DNA from: Thiomonas sp. FB-Cd
Lineage (GTDB): Bacteria > Pseudomonadota > Gammaproteobacteria > Burkholderiales > Burkholderiaceae_C
NCBI RefSeq assembly: GCF_000733775.1
Contig: NZ_JPOE01000002.1
Span: 558,001 to 622,000 of the forward strand
Length of the DNA stretch: 64,000 nucleotides
Reading direction: 5' to 3'
The notes beneath the pieces are model-generated. The model saw only the letters and a program-made list of their open reading frames with translations, was not told the DNA's origin and made no database searches. The translations under genes and the position numbers were made by a program. The number at the start of each line of letters is the position of its first letter. Within the stretch, counting starts at the first letter, position 1. Below are positions 26,169 to 37,440 of the stretch, piece after piece.

Positions 26169-26900
26169 ATGTCCATGCATGTCCTCATTCCAAGCGCAGG
26201 TGCAGGTTCGCGCCTTCCTGGTGACGCGCCCAAGCAGTACCGCCGGGTGGCAGGTGCGCCCATCGTGGCGCATGCGGTGAGCGCGTTCCTCGCGTGCCCC
26301 AGGGTGACGGATATCACTGTGGTCGTACAGCCAGGCGATGTGCTGGCCCATGCGGTGTTGCCAGCGCACCCTCGCTTGCGCGTTGCGGAGGCAGGCGGTG
26401 TCACGCGCGCGCAAACCGTGATTCAGGGACTTCAGTGGCTGCGGGCTCGCGGGGTGGATGCGAAGGAGTGGGCGCTGGTGCACGATGCTGCGCGCTGCTG
26501 TGTCACGCCTGACGCCATTGAAAGGTTGATGGATGCGTGCGAGCATGACACCGTGGGCGGGCTTCTGGCGGTGCCGCTGGCTGATACGCTGAAGCGGGCA
26601 GCGCTCGGTTCCATTGGGCGCGCGCGGCACGTTGCGACGACGGTGCCCCGCGAGGGGCTGTGGCTGGCACAGACGCCGCAGATGTTTCGTATCGGTACGT
26701 TGCTCCAGGCGCTGGAGCGAAGCGATCTGGCACAGATTACGGATGAGGCCTCGGCTGTGGAGCAGATGGGCCTGAGCCCGCTGCTGGTTGCCGGCAGCAG
26801 CAGCAACTTCAAGGTCACCTATGCCGAGGACCTGTTGCTGGCCGAAGCGATACTGCTGGCTCGCAGCGCACCGGCACCAACGGAGTGCAAGCATGGATGA
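26169..26900 (+). CDS. ispD: 2-C-methyl-D-erythritol 4-phosphate cytidylyltransferase
   Basis: 243-aa enzyme of the MEP isoprenoid pathway, making CDP-methylerythritol. The nucleotide-binding motif reads [18 protein letters not shown] (about residues 6-23), with the conserved Arg and Lys; [12 protein letters not shown] carries the substrate-contacting Asp, with Cys where Pro is usual (HDAARPC). ITDEASAVE and the final [13 protein letters not shown] are also typical. ATG at 26169 or 26175. It overlaps ispF by 8 bases, a translationally coupled pair. Confidence 0.94.
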   Translation: MSMHVLIPSAGAGSRLPGDAPKQYRRVAGAPIVAHAVSAFLACPRVTDITVVVQPGDVLAHAVLPAHPRLRVAEAGGVTRAQTVIQGLQWLRARGVDAKEWALVHDAARCCVTPDAIERLMDACEHDTVGGLLAVPLADTLKRAALGSIGRARHVATTVPREGLWLAQTPQMFRIGTLLQALERSDLAQITDEASAVEQMGLSPLLVAGSSSNFKVTYAEDLLLAEAILLARSAPAPTECKHG

Positions 26901-27393
26901 ATTGCGCATGGAGTGGCGGGTGGGGCAGGGCGAAGACATCCACGCGCTGGTGCCTGGCAGGCGCCTCATGTTGGGAGGCGTGGAGGTTGTGCACCATAGT
27001 GGCCTCCTGGGCCATTCGGATGCCGATGCGCTCCTGCACGCCATCATCGACGCCCTGCTTGGAGCAGCCGGGCTGGGTGACATCGGTACGTACTTCCCCG
27101 ACACCGACGCGCGTTGGAAAGGTGCCAACTCGGGCGATTTGGTGCGCGAGACCGTGAAAGCCATTCGCGCTCAGGGCTGGCAAATCATGAATGTGGACAG
27201 CACCGTTTGCGCGCAGGCGCCAAGGCTCGCTCCATACCGCGAGCCCATGCGAAACGCCATCGCCCAGCTGTTGGGTGTCGCACTGCAGCAGGTCAACATC
27301 AAGGCCAAGACAGCCGAGCGCCTGGGTTTCGTCGGGCGCCAAGAGGGCATCGCCACCAGCGCCGTTTGTCTGCTGCAGCGCCAAGTGACGTGA
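26893..27393 (+). CDS. ispF: 2-C-methyl-D-erythritol 2,4-cyclodiphosphate synthase
   Basis: 166-aa trimeric zinc enzyme of the MEP pathway. The metal-binding GQGEDIHAL (Asp, His) near residue 13, [26 protein letters not shown], and the C-terminal [21 protein letters not shown] are all conserved. The common start motif is R-x-G-x-G-x-D-x-H; here the equivalent is [14 protein letters not shown] at 26893 (overlap with ispD) or 26908. Ends 252 bp before ilvB. Confidence 0.95.
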   Translation: MDELRMEWRVGQGEDIHALVPGRRLMLGGVEVVHHSGLLGHSDADALLHAIIDALLGAAGLGDIGTYFPDTDARWKGANSGDLVRETVKAIRAQGWQIMNVDSTVCAQAPRLAPYREPMRNAIAQLLGVALQQVNIKAKTAERLGFVGRQEGIATSAVCLLQRQVT

Positions 27394-27447
27394 GGCAGTT
27401 CTGACAGGGCGCGGTGGACTCCGTCCAATTGCGGCGAAGCATGCCGC

Positions 27448-27476
27448 TTGTCCGTGATGCGGTGCCGCATTACACT
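27448..27476 (+). promoter_or_regulatory. Candidate sigma-70 promoter of the ilvBHC operon
   Basis: TTGTCC (27448-27453) and TACACT (27471-27476) separated by 17 bases, about 170 bp before the ilvB start. The long leader that follows has no obvious leader peptide with Ile/Leu/Val runs; regulation could be by a leader structure or by a distal regulator. Match to the consensus is moderate. Confidence 0.4.
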
Positions 27477-27645
27477 TATGCCTTTCGACGGTCTTTCCCG
27501 CTGGTGGTAGCGTTCGGAGCATTCCTGAACATGCCGTTCCCCAGCTAACCCGCAGATCGCGCGACAGAGTCTCAAGAGCAGGCCACAAGCCTGACTGGAG
27601 AGGAACCAACGGTTTTTCGTTAGAGAAAATCATCGAGGTGAGATT

Positions 27646-29448
27646 ATGGATATTTCAAGCGCGGAATTGAAATCGGCTGCTACGGCGGCCTCTCAGCAAA
27701 CGTCACACAAATCTTCGAGCGGCACCGCTGAAATTACGGGTGCCGAAATTGTCGTCCGCTGCCTGCAGCGCGAAGGTGTCAAGCACATCTGGGGCTATCC
27801 TGGCGGTGCAGTGCTCTACATCTACGACGAAATCTACAAGCAGAACACCATCCAGCACGTGCTCGTGCGTCACGAGCAGGGCGCTGTGCACGCAGCTGAT
27901 GGGTACGCGCGTGCGACTGGAGAGGTCGGCGTCGCGCTCGTGACGTCCGGTCCGGGAGCGACCAATGCCATCACGGGCATTGCCACCGCTTACATGGACT
28001 CGATTCCCATGGTGATCATCACCGGTCAGGTTCCCACTCATGCCATTGGGCTTGATGCTTTCCAGGAATGTGACACAGTGGGTATCACACGTCCGATCGT
28101 CAAACATAATTTCCTGGTCAAGGATGTGAAAGATCTGGCGCTGACGATCAAGAAGGCGTTTCATATCGCGCGCAGTGGCCGTCCGGGCCCGGTCGTGGTG
28201 GACGTGCCCAAGGATGTGTCGCGCAATGTCGCGCAATTTCACTATCCTGACCATGTGGAGATGCGATCGTATAACCCGGTGCGCAAGGGCCATGGGGGAC
28301 AGATCCGCAAGGCCGTGCAGTTACTCATGCACGCCAAGCGTCCCTATCTCTATAGCGGCGGCGGAGTGGTTTTGGCTAATGCCTCGGGGCAGCTGCGCCG
28401 ACTCGCGGAGTTGCTCGGATTGCCTTGCACCAACACGTTGATGGGTCTGGGCGCAATCGCGGCATCCGACCCCAAATTCCTGGGCATGCTGGGCATGCAT
28501 GGCACGTATGAGGCGAATATGGCCATGCAACATAGCGACGTCGTCCTCGCAGTGGGTGCGCGATTCGATGATCGCGTAATCGGCAACCCCAAGGATTTTG
28601 CGCAGATCGAACGCAAGATCATTCATATCGACATTGACCCGTCTTCCATCTCCAAACGGGTGAAGGTGGATATTCCCATCGTGGGCGATGTGGGCGAAGT
28701 GCTCACGGAACTCATTGAGCAAATCGAACAGCAAAGGGCCGAGGGCCACAAACAGGATATGGCGGCCCTTGCCACGTGGTGGGGCCAGATCGAGGAGTGG
28801 CGCAAGCGCGACTGTCTGCACTATGAGAAGTCCGATCGCGTGATCAAGCCGCAGTTTGTCATTGAGACCCTTTACGAGTTGACCAAGGACCGCGAAACCT
28901 ATGTCTGCTCGGACGTTGGCCAGCACCAGATGTGGGCCGCGCAGCACTACCACTTCGACCATCCTCGTCGCTGGATCAACTCCGGCGGCTTGGGCACGAT
29001 GGGCGTCGGCCTACCGTACGCAATGGGTATCAAGTTGGCCAAGCCCGATGCAGAGTGCGTGGTGATCACGGGTGATGGCTCGATTCAGATGAATATCCAG
29101 GAGCTTGCCACCTGCTTGCAGTACGAGACACCTGTCAAAGTCCTGTTGCTCAACAACCGCTATCTGGGCATGGTGAGGCAGTGGCAGGAAATCGAATATT
29201 CCGGTCGGTATTCGCATTCCTACATGGATTCGCTGCCTGACTTTGTCAAGTTGGCCGAGGCCTACGGGCATGTGGGTGTGCGTGTGGACAAGCCCGAAGA
29301 CGTCCGCCCGGCACTGGAAAGGGCCTTCGCGATGAAGGATCGCACGGTATTCATCGACTTTGCCGTGGATCCCACAGAGAACGTGTGGCCAATGGTCCAA
29401 GCTGGCAAGGGCATCACCAACATGCTGCTGGGAGCAGAAGACCTCTGA
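27646..29448 (+). CDS. ilvB: Acetolactate synthase large subunit
   Basis: 600-aa ThDP- and FAD-dependent enzyme for the first common step of valine, leucine and isoleucine synthesis. A ~25-residue Ser/Thr/Ala-rich lead is followed by the PYR domain (GYPGGAVLYIYDEI, with HEQGAVHAADGYARATG containing the ThDP-activating Glu), the FAD-binding central domain, and the PP domain with GDGSIQMNIQEL...NN. Typical catalytic AHAS, not the FAD-free ALS. SD GAGG lies 7 bases before the ATG. Regulatory subunit ilvH follows 166 bp downstream. Confidence 0.96.
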   Translation: MDISSAELKSAATAASQQTSHKSSSGTAEITGAEIVVRCLQREGVKHIWGYPGGAVLYIYDEIYKQNTIQHVLVRHEQGAVHAADGYARATGEVGVALVTSGPGATNAITGIATAYMDSIPMVIITGQVPTHAIGLDAFQECDTVGITRPIVKHNFLVKDVKDLALTIKKAFHIARSGRPGPVVVDVPKDVSRNVAQFHYPDHVEMRSYNPVRKGHGGQIRKAVQLLMHAKRPYLYSGGGVVLANASGQLRRLAELLGLPCTNTLMGLGAIAASDPKFLGMLGMHGTYEANMAMQHSDVVLAVGARFDDRVIGNPKDFAQIERKIIHIDIDPSSISKRVKVDIPIVGDVGEVLTELIEQIEQQRAEGHKQDMAALATWWGQIEEWRKRDCLHYEKSDRVIKPQFVIETLYELTKDRETYVCSDVGQHQMWAAQHYHFDHPRRWINSGGLGTMGVGLPYAMGIKLAKPDAECVVITGDGSIQMNIQELATCLQYETPVKVLLLNNRYLGMVRQWQEIEYSGRYSHSYMDSLPDFVKLAEAYGHVGVRVDKPEDVRPALERAFAMKDRTVFIDFAVDPTENVWPMVQAGKGITNMLLGAEDL

Positions 29449-29614
29449 AGCATGCGTCGTCTGCGCACATCGCCCGAAGGGCCCACACGGCCGGCGCGAC
29501 GCGATGTGTGCGGTCTCAGGCACGGTCCCATCGGCTTTATTCCTCCACCATCACCACTCGAGAGCCAGGCGCTGCTTACCGGCCGCGCGCGAAGCCCGAG
29601 GCGGGAGATTGCAT

Positions 29615-31268
<1,654 letters not shown>

Positions 31269-31319
31269 CCGAGAAATCCGACCTCGACGCCCCCGGCGGC
31301 AGTGGAGGGGCGCACTGTG

Positions 31320-31354
31320 CGGCCTTGTGCGCGTTGTCGTACGAGGCCGTTTTT
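31320..31354 (+). terminator. Rho-independent terminator of the ilv operon
   Basis: CGGCCT / AGGCCG arms, extended inward by further pairs including G-U wobbles to about 12 bp, followed directly by TTTTT and CTT. It lies 51 bases after the ilvC stop and separates ilvBHC from psd. Confidence 0.8.
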
Positions 31355-31479
31355 CTTCCGCGACGCGGTGTCAGGCGGACACGCCCGCCACGTCGCCTTA
31401 AAGGGTGCGGTTCATTGGCGCGACCTGCCGCCACGCGGTACCGCGCCTGTGATCATCGCCCCGCGACTACACTTCGCCT

Positions 31480-32121
31480 ATGCACTATCCTCATCCTATT
31501 CTCGCCCGTGAAGGCTGGCCCTTCATCGCCGGCATCATTTTGGTGTCTGCTCTGGTTTGGGCGGTGGCCGGTTTCTGGTGGTCGCTGCCGCTTTGGTTGA
31601 TTGCCATATTCGTCATCCAGTTTTTCCGGGATCCGCCGCGGGCCGTACCGCAGGATCCGCTGGCCATTCTGTCTCCGGCAGACGGTCGCATCGTGTCAAT
31701 CGAGCGTGCCCACGATCCCTATGCTCAGCGCGACGCGTTGAAGATCAGTGTGTTCATGAACGTCTTCAATGTGCACTCGAACCGCGCGCCAGTCAGCGGT
31801 ACGGTCCGGGCGGTGAACTATTTTCCCGGCAGGTTCTTCAACGCGGATCTGGACAAAGCGTCGCTGGAAAACGAGCGCAATGCGGTCGTGATCCAAAATG
31901 ACGCGCGCCTCGTCACGGCGGTTCAGGTTGCCGGGCTGATTGCCCGGCGCGTGCTGTGCTATGTCAAACCAGGGGACACCCTGCAGCGTGGCCAGCGGTT
32001 CGGGTTCATTCGCTTTGGCTCACGGGTGGACGTGTATTTGCCGTTGGATGCCACTGCACGCGTGTCCATTGGCGAGAAGGTCTACGCGACCACGACCATA
32101 CTGGCGGCGTTTGCGCCATAA
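31480..32121 (+). CDS. psd: Phosphatidylserine decarboxylase (short form)
   Basis: 213-aa membrane-linked pyruvoyl enzyme that makes phosphatidylethanolamine. Two N-terminal helices (about residues 14-48) are followed by [19 protein letters not shown], the His-containing [14 protein letters not shown] and [13 protein letters not shown], where the Gly-Ser bond is the self-cleavage site generating the pyruvoyl group. It belongs to the short class common in Burkholderiales. pssA follows 30 bp later, giving a complete two-step PE pathway. Confidence 0.95.
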   Translation: MHYPHPILAREGWPFIAGIILVSALVWAVAGFWWSLPLWLIAIFVIQFFRDPPRAVPQDPLAILSPADGRIVSIERAHDPYAQRDALKISVFMNVFNVHSNRAPVSGTVRAVNYFPGRFFNADLDKASLENERNAVVIQNDARLVTAVQVAGLIARRVLCYVKPGDTLQRGQRFGFIRFGSRVDVYLPLDATARVSIGEKVYATTTILAAFAP

Positions 32122-32151
32122 GTACCCGCCTGATTTCGGAGATCTCAGACC

Positions 32152-33048
32152 ATGATTCGCAACGTCACTAGGTTTCCGGATTCCCGCACCGAGGCGCGCG
32201 CATCCGGGGGCGGGGCGGTGGACGATGACGTCTCGCTGGACGCGGGCCTTCCCGACCCTAGTGAAGACCTGCAGCGCATGCCGCACCGGCAGCGGCGCGG
32301 CATCTACCTCCTGCCCAACTCCTTCACAGCCGCAGCCCTTTTTGGTGGTTTTTACGCGATTGTGATGGCCATGGGGCAGCGTTACGACTTGGCGGCGGTG
32401 GCGATATTCGCCGCAATGGTGCTCGACAGCTTGGATGGGCGCGTCGCGCGACTGACCCACACGCAAAGCGAGTTCGGCGCACAATTCGACTCGCTTGCTG
32501 ACATGGTTTCGTTTGGTGCGGCACCGGCACTGATCATGTATCAGTGGTCGTTGCACGGTCTGGGCAAACTGGGTTGGTTAGCCGCATTTGTCTACTGTGC
32601 TGGAGCCGCGTTGCGTCTTGCGCGATTCAACACCAACATCGGTGCGGTCGACAAGAACTACTTTCAGGGCTTGCCCAGCCCTGCTGCCGCAGCTTTAGTC
32701 GCCGGCTTTATTTGGATCATGTCGGATGCCGACGTTCGGGGCACGCATGTGCCCTGGGTGGCGTTTGCCATCACAGTGTTTGCCGGCGTGACTATGGTCA
32801 CCAACGTGCCTTTCTATAGTTTCAAGGCCGTGAGTCTGCGGCGAAGCGTGCCGTTCATCACTCTTTTCCTGATCGTGCTGCTGATCGGCCTGATTGCTTA
32901 CAAGCCGCCGCTGGTGCTGTTCGGCCTGTTTGTCGTGTACGCGCTGTCGGGTTATGCCGTATATGCGTGGCGCCGCATGAATGGAAAATCAGCCAGCGTG
33001 ATATCCACGTCAACCGACGAGCCCGACGAGCGGGGGCTGCACCACTGA
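32152..33048 (+). CDS. pssA: CDP-diacylglycerol-serine O-phosphatidyltransferase
   Basis: 298-aa integral membrane enzyme that makes phosphatidylserine, the substrate of Psd. A ~45-residue polar N-terminal extension precedes the membrane part. The CDP-alcohol phosphotransferase motif is intact: DSLDGRVARLTHTQSEFG followed by QFDSLADMVSFG (D-x2-D-G-x2-A-R-x8-G-x3-D-x3-D). About eight helices. The last 39 bases overlap the end of the converging GMC oxidoreductase gene. Confidence 0.94.
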   Translation: MIRNVTRFPDSRTEARASGGGAVDDDVSLDAGLPDPSEDLQRMPHRQRRGIYLLPNSFTAAALFGGFYAIVMAMGQRYDLAAVAIFAAMVLDSLDGRVARLTHTQSEFGAQFDSLADMVSFGAAPALIMYQWSLHGLGKLGWLAAFVYCAGAALRLARFNTNIGAVDKNYFQGLPSPAAAALVAGFIWIMSDADVRGTHVPWVAFAITVFAGVTMVTNVPFYSFKAVSLRRSVPFITLFLIVLLIGLIAYKPPLVLFGLFVVYALSGYAVYAWRRMNGKSASVISTSTDEPDERGLHH

Positions 33049-34658
33049 GCGCGAAAGCATGGCGTCGGCCTCAATGAACCGGCTTGCCATCTCGCCGATC
33101 ATCATGCTGGGAGCATTCGTGTTGCCGCCGATGAGCCCCGGCATGATGGATGCATCGGCCACGCGAAGGGCCTCGATGCCGCGAACTCGCAAGCATCGGT
33201 CTACGACGGCATCGGCGCCTGAACCCATCTTGCAGGTCCCCACGGGGTGATAGATGGTTTCCGCGTTGCGGGCGATGTAGGCATCGAGTTCGGGGTCAGC
33301 TTGCACTCCCGGACCTGGTTCAAGCTCGCACGACCCAAACGGCGCCCACGCCGTTGAGGCCAATATGCGTCGGGCAAACTTGAGCCCCGCACGCAATACA
33401 CCAAGGTCTTTCGGGTGGCTCAGATAGGCAGGATCAATACGCGGGGCCATGCCGGCATCGGGTGATGCGAGCGAGATGCGGCCGCGGCTTTGCGGGCGCA
33501 ACTGGCAGACATGGAGCGTGTAGCCATACCCCCAGACGAGATCGCGCCCGTGGTTACGCAGCAGTGTGGGCAAAAAGTGAAACTGCACGTCTGGACGGTC
33601 GAGATGCGTGTCGGTTCGGGCAAAACCGCCCGCCTCAGCTGCATTGCTGGCCAGCATGCCAGTGCCGTGGTTGCGGTACTCGGCGAATGCCCGCAGCAGG
33701 CGGGGAAGGGCGCCAAATCCGACTCCCACCGACGTTGCCGTGCTCTCGCGCGCCATGGTGGTGACGTCGAGGTGGTCTTGCAGGTTGCTTCCCACTGCGG
33801 GAAGATCGAAGACGACGGGGATGGCCAGATCCTGAAGATGGCGTCCGGGGCCGACGCCCGAGAGCATGAGCAATTGCGGCGAGTTGACCGCCCCGGCGCA
33901 CAAAATGACCTCGCGGCGCGCGCGCAATTCACGCTCGTGCCCACGTTCGCGCACGCGTACGCCAGTGGCGCGTCGGTTGTCGATGCGTACTTGGGAGGTC
34001 AGGCAGTCCGTGAGAATAGTCAGATTGGGTCGGTGGCGCACTGGATCGAGAAATGCGCGTGCTGCGCTCCAGCGTTTACCCTCGCGCTGTGTGACCTGAT
34101 AAAGGCCCACGCCCTCCATGCTGGGCCCGTTGAAATCCTCGCAGCGGGGAAGGCCTGCCTGGATGCCTGCTTCGACAAATGTTCTGCTCAGCGGGTTGGG
34201 TTGCGCGAGATCGCTCACGTGCAGCGGCCCGTCGGCGCCATGCAGTTCATCGGCCCCTCGCTGCTGGCGTTCATGCAGCTTGAATATGGGGAGAACGTCC
34301 TGCCATGCCCAGCCAAGGTTGCCGGCTGCAGCCCAGTCGTCGTAGTCCGATGGATGTCCACGCATGTAGATCATCGCATTGATCGAGCTGCTTCCACCGA
34401 GGGTCTTGCCTCGAGGCCAATACAGCTTGCGGTTGCCGAGCGCGGCTTGCGCCGTGGTCTCGTAGTACCAGTTGTAGCGCTTCCCCCGAAGGAGCCGAAT
34501 GATGCCCATGGGCGTGTCGATCCAGGGCGTGTGGTCAACGGGCCGGCCTCGACCAGGCAAACGCGCGCATCGGCATTTGCGCTAAGCCTGTTGGCAAGCA
34601 CACAACCGGCCGAGCCAGCCCCCACGATGATGTATTCGAACTCCGACGCATCCGTCAT
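33010..34658 (-). pseudogene. GMC-family alcohol/choline dehydrogenase broken by a frameshift
   Basis: FAD-dependent GMC oxidoreductase. The N-terminal piece from the ATG at 34658 has the FAD motif [20 protein letters not shown] and runs to CLVEAG; from there the homologous sequence continues in another frame with [11 protein letters not shown] and remains open to the stop at 33010. The shift lies near 34535-34550 and equals one missing base. All later landmarks survive: [37 protein letters not shown], and the catalytic His region YHPVGTCKMG and GNTNAPSMMIGE. Either a recent inactivation or a sequencing error. Its 3-prime end overlaps pssA tail-to-tail. Confidence 0.8.
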
Positions 34659-34785
34659 GCCGCCCCTTTGTCAGCCCCATGCAGCGCGGGGCCTTGCTGT
34701 GGCAGACATCTTACGCAACGGCGGCGTCCATGCGTCCCCTGTGTTTGTCGGCGCCAGGAGCGCTTCGGCGGGCGATCAAGCGCGC

Positions 34786-35388
34786 TTAGCCAAACAACTT
34801 CTTCGCAATGCTGGCCACGTGCTGTCCCTGATACTTGGCAACGGAAAGTTCGTTGCTGCTCGGCATGCGGCTGCCGTCGGCCTTGCTCAGTGTGGTGGCG
34901 CCATAGGGTGTGCCGCCGGTGATTTCGTCCATGTTCATGATCTCGGTACAGGCATAGGGGACCCCTACAACGATCATGCCCTGATGAAACAAGGTGGTGT
35001 GGAAGGATGTGATGGTCGTTTCCTGCCCACCGTGCTGGGTGCCCGTGCTCGCGAACACACTGCCGACTTTGCCGACTAACTTGCCTTGTTGCCACAGCCC
35101 CCCAGTCTGGTCGAGAAAGTTGCGCATCTGTCCGCACATGTTGCCAAAGCGCGTTGGCGTGCCAAAGATGATCGCGTCATAGTTAGCCAGTTCCTCAGGC
35201 TTGGCGAGGGGTGCGCTTTGGTCAACCTTCGCGTGGATGGCTGCCAATGTTTCCGCCGGCATGGTTTCCGGCACCCGCTTGACCGTGACCTCCACGCCAG
35301 CGACGCTGCGCGCGCCGTCGGCGATTTCCTGCGCCATGCGCTCGACATGTCCCCACGTGCTGTAGTAAAGAACCAGGACCTTGGCCAT
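34786..35388 (-). CDS. wrbA: NAD(P)H:quinone oxidoreductase, WrbA type
   Basis: 200-aa flavodoxin-like enzyme that reduces quinones by two electrons and limits radical formation. The FMN phosphate loop is [12 protein letters not shown] (about residues 8-19); [23 protein letters not shown] (in part) and [12 protein letters not shown] are the further FMN/active-site motifs. Full length. AGGAGTC-type SD before the ATG. Divergent from an HxlR regulator with a dyad between them, a pairing that suggests induction by electrophiles or quinones. Confidence 0.94.
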   Translation of the reverse strand: MAKVLVLYYSTWGHVERMAQEIADGARSVAGVEVTVKRVPETMPAETLAAIHAKVDQSAPLAKPEELANYDAIIFGTPTRFGNMCGQMRNFLDQTGGLWQQGKLVGKVGSVFASTGTQHGGQETTITSFHTTLFHQGMIVVGVPYACTEIMNMDEITGGTPYGATTLSKADGSRMPSSNELSVAKYQGQHVASIAKKLFG

Positions 35389-35437
35389 GAAAGACTCCTT
35401 GCTTGATGGTGGATGGAATGTCTATGATGCATGCGAA

Positions 35438-35488
35438 AGTTACGAATGAAAAGTAGGTACCCTTTAGTAAGCAATTCATTTCGTAACT
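35438..35488. promoter_or_regulatory. Dyad operator between wrbA and hxlR
   Basis: Outer arms AGTTACGAATGAA (35438-35450) and TTCATTTCGTAACT (35475-35488) are inverted repeats with one extra base in the right arm. Between them lies AGTAGGTACC, a palindromic centre with further TA-rich steps. HxlR-family proteins bind such AGTA/TACT-type dyads. The symmetry is seen; binding by the neighbouring HxlR protein is inferred. Confidence 0.55.
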
Positions 35489-35585
35489 GAATCCTTGCCC
35501 TTGCATTTATTGGGCCGCATGGGAGTGGCGACACACCCTTCACGTCCCAGGATTAGAGCCCTAAGCCTTGAAGAGGAACCTGGTG

Positions 35586-35957
35586 ATGCGCGATCATTCA
35601 TCCACCCGATGCCCAATGGACATGCTCCTGCGGTTGCTGACGGGGCCGTGGACGACCTATGTGCTGTGGGTCCTGCGCCGGGATGGGCCTCAGCGCTTCG
35701 GGGTTCTCAAGCGCGCCGTGCCAGGTATTTCCTCGCGCCTGCTCACGGAGCGGCTGCGATTGCTCGAGCAGGCGGGGGTGGTCTGTCGCGAGCACAGGTT
35801 CACGATCCCGCCTCAAGTCACCTACAGCCTGACACCACGGGGACAGCAGCTCGTTCCCGTTCTGGATGCACTTGACGAGATTGCCCGCAGGTGGAGTCTT
35901 GAACATGTGCCCGCGCATTCCCCTTCCTCGCCCGGCCCGACGCGCAGCGTCGCATAG
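35586..35957 (+). CDS. HxlR-family transcriptional regulator
   Basis: 123-aa winged-helix protein. CPMDMLLRLLTGPWTTYVLWVL at the start (with the single N-terminal Cys at residue 9 typical of redox-active HxlR regulators), PGISSRLLTERLRLLEQAGVV as recognition helix, and TYSLTPRGQQLVPVLDAL as wing. The ATG at 35586 is preferred to a TTG 18 bases upstream. The last ~18 residues are Pro/Ser-rich. Divergent from wrbA, its probable target. The cysteine suggests sensing of quinones or diamide-like oxidants. Confidence 0.9.
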   Translation: MRDHSSTRCPMDMLLRLLTGPWTTYVLWVLRRDGPQRFGVLKRAVPGISSRLLTERLRLLEQAGVVCREHRFTIPPQVTYSLTPRGQQLVPVLDALDEIARRWSLEHVPAHSPSSPGPTRSVA

Positions 35958-36036
35958 GCGAAGCCGTCCGGGCAGGAGGGGGTCAAGCGGGCGGTTTTCG
36001 CTTGTTGTTCCTCGCGAGGCTGGATAAAATACCAGC

Positions 36037-37326
36037 ATGCAACGGCGCAAAGTCACGCTCAAGCTGTATCCCAATGCCGCGCAGATGGCGCGGCTGGAGG
36101 CGTGGACGCGGCTGCACTGCGAGTTGTACAACGCGGCACTGGAAGAGCGCATCGACGCCTGGCGCAAGGCCGGCAAGTCGATCAGCTACTACGACCAGCA
36201 AAACGTCCTGCCACAGATCAAGGCCGATCGGCCTGAGTTCGTGGAGCTCGGCAGCCATGCCTTGCAGCAGACGCTGCGGCGTCTGGATCTCGCCTTCCAG
36301 TCGTTCTTTCGCCGGGTCAAAGCTGGTCAAACGCCCGGATTTCCGCGGTTCAAGTCCGCGAAGCGGTTCTCGGGTTTTACCTATCCCGATCCCGCTGGCT
36401 GGAAGCTCATGCAGCACGGCGGCCGTGGTACCACGCTTCGGTTGGGCAGCGGCGATGCGGCCCTGTCCATCCGGGCACGCGGGCGTCACCGCTTCGGGGT
36501 TGAGGCCAAACCCAACGACATCACGCTCACGCGCAGGAACGGTCAGTGGTTTGTATCGGTGACGCTGCGCGTGCCCGACGCGGCCTGTGCGCGTGAGCGC
36601 ACGGGCGATCAGCGCCGTGGGGTGGACTTCGGCGTCACCGACTGGGCGACGTTCGACGATGGACGGACCATCGACAACCCGCGCTGGCTGCGCGTCGATC
36701 TACCGAAGCTGGCGGCGCTGCAGCGGCAGCGCGCCAGGAAGAAGAAGGGATCGCTGCGCTTCAAGCGTATCGGGCGTCGCATCGCGCGGCTGCATGACCG
36801 CATCGCCAATCTGCGCCGTGACTTCGTGCACAAGAAAACGACCTGCATGGTCCAGTCCTGCGCCGTCCTGGCGACTGAGCAATTGGCCCCGAAGAACATG
36901 AGCCGCAGCGCGAAGGGCACGGTGGAAGCACCGGGCCGTCGCGTGCAGCAGAAGGCCGGACTCAACCGCGAGATCCGCTCGGCTGCGTTCGGCATGGCGC
37001 ATCCGATGCTGGCGTACAAAGCGGAAGAAGCTGGTACGCGACTGCATCTGAGCCATACGCGCCAACTCAAACCGTCGCAGCGGTGCTCCGCCTGTTGGGA
37101 GATCGTGCCCAAGACGCTGAGCCAACGCATGCATGTGTGCCCGCACTGCGGGCACACAGCCCCGCGCGACCAGAACAGCGCAATGGTGGTTCTCATCGAC
37201 GCGCACAACACGCAGGACACGCCTGGGACGGGCGTGGCGGCGAGACCCAAACCTCGGCCACGGCAACGTGGCAAGTCCAAGTTCTTGACCCGCGAAACCC
37301 CCACTACAGCGCCGTCAGGCGCTTAG
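36037..37326 (+). CDS. tnpB: TnpB RNA-guided endonuclease, IS200/IS605 family (no tnpA)
   Basis: 429-aa TnpB. N-terminal OrfB helix-turn-helix part (TLKLYPNAAQMARLEAW), then a RuvC nuclease fold with all three acidic residues: Asp197 in GVDFGVTDW, Glu281 in LATEQLAPKNM and Asp378 in PRDQNSAM. A zinc finger lies between (Cys350, 353, 368, 371). TnpB proteins cut DNA guided by an omega-RNA made from the element's 3-prime end. No tnpA transposase lies nearby, so this is an IS1341-like lone element. It sits between hxlR and a convergent hydrolase gene and interrupts no recognisable gene. Element ends could not be fixed by eye. Confidence 0.93.
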   Translation: MQRRKVTLKLYPNAAQMARLEAWTRLHCELYNAALEERIDAWRKAGKSISYYDQQNVLPQIKADRPEFVELGSHALQQTLRRLDLAFQSFFRRVKAGQTPGFPRFKSAKRFSGFTYPDPAGWKLMQHGGRGTTLRLGSGDAALSIRARGRHRFGVEAKPNDITLTRRNGQWFVSVTLRVPDAACARERTGDQRRGVDFGVTDWATFDDGRTIDNPRWLRVDLPKLAALQRQRARKKKGSLRFKRIGRRIARLHDRIANLRRDFVHKKTTCMVQSCAVLATEQLAPKNMSRSAKGTVEAPGRRVQQKAGLNREIRSAAFGMAHPMLAYKAEEAGTRLHLSHTRQLKPSQRCSACWEIVPKTLSQRMHVCPHCGHTAPRDQNSAMVVLIDAHNTQDTPGTGVAARPKPRPRQRGKSKFLTRETPTTAPSGA

Positions 37327-37339
37327 TGGCGGGAGAGTT

Positions 37340-37400
37340 CATGACGAACGCAGGCAGACTCCGCCCAACGGGCGCATTGGCCGCGAGACTGCCGCGGCTT
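37340..37400 (+). ncRNA. Possible omega-RNA scaffold at the 3-prime end of the tnpB element
   Basis: Downstream of the tnpB stop are two compact hairpins: CGCCC-AAC-GGGCG (37362-37374) and GCCGCG-N7-CGCGGC (37380-37398). In TnpB elements the guide RNA scaffold overlaps the 3-prime end of the gene and continues to the element's right end, followed by the guide. Position and structure fit, but boundaries are inferred. Confidence 0.3.
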
Positions 37401-37440
37401 CGGGGTAAGTTCTTGGCCTTTGCAAATGCCCGATCAGGGT

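Noticed and set aside
26121..27164. Stop-free 1 kb upstream extension of mfd on the minus strand across ispD and ispF
   Set aside because: The extension is the antisense of two well-conserved genes and has no Mfd resemblance; the real ATG at 26120 begins the conserved N-terminus.
33490..35079. 529-aa frame on the plus strand
   Set aside because: It lies antisense to the GMC dehydrogenase and wrbA, whose motifs are clear; the frame itself has no recognisable domain.
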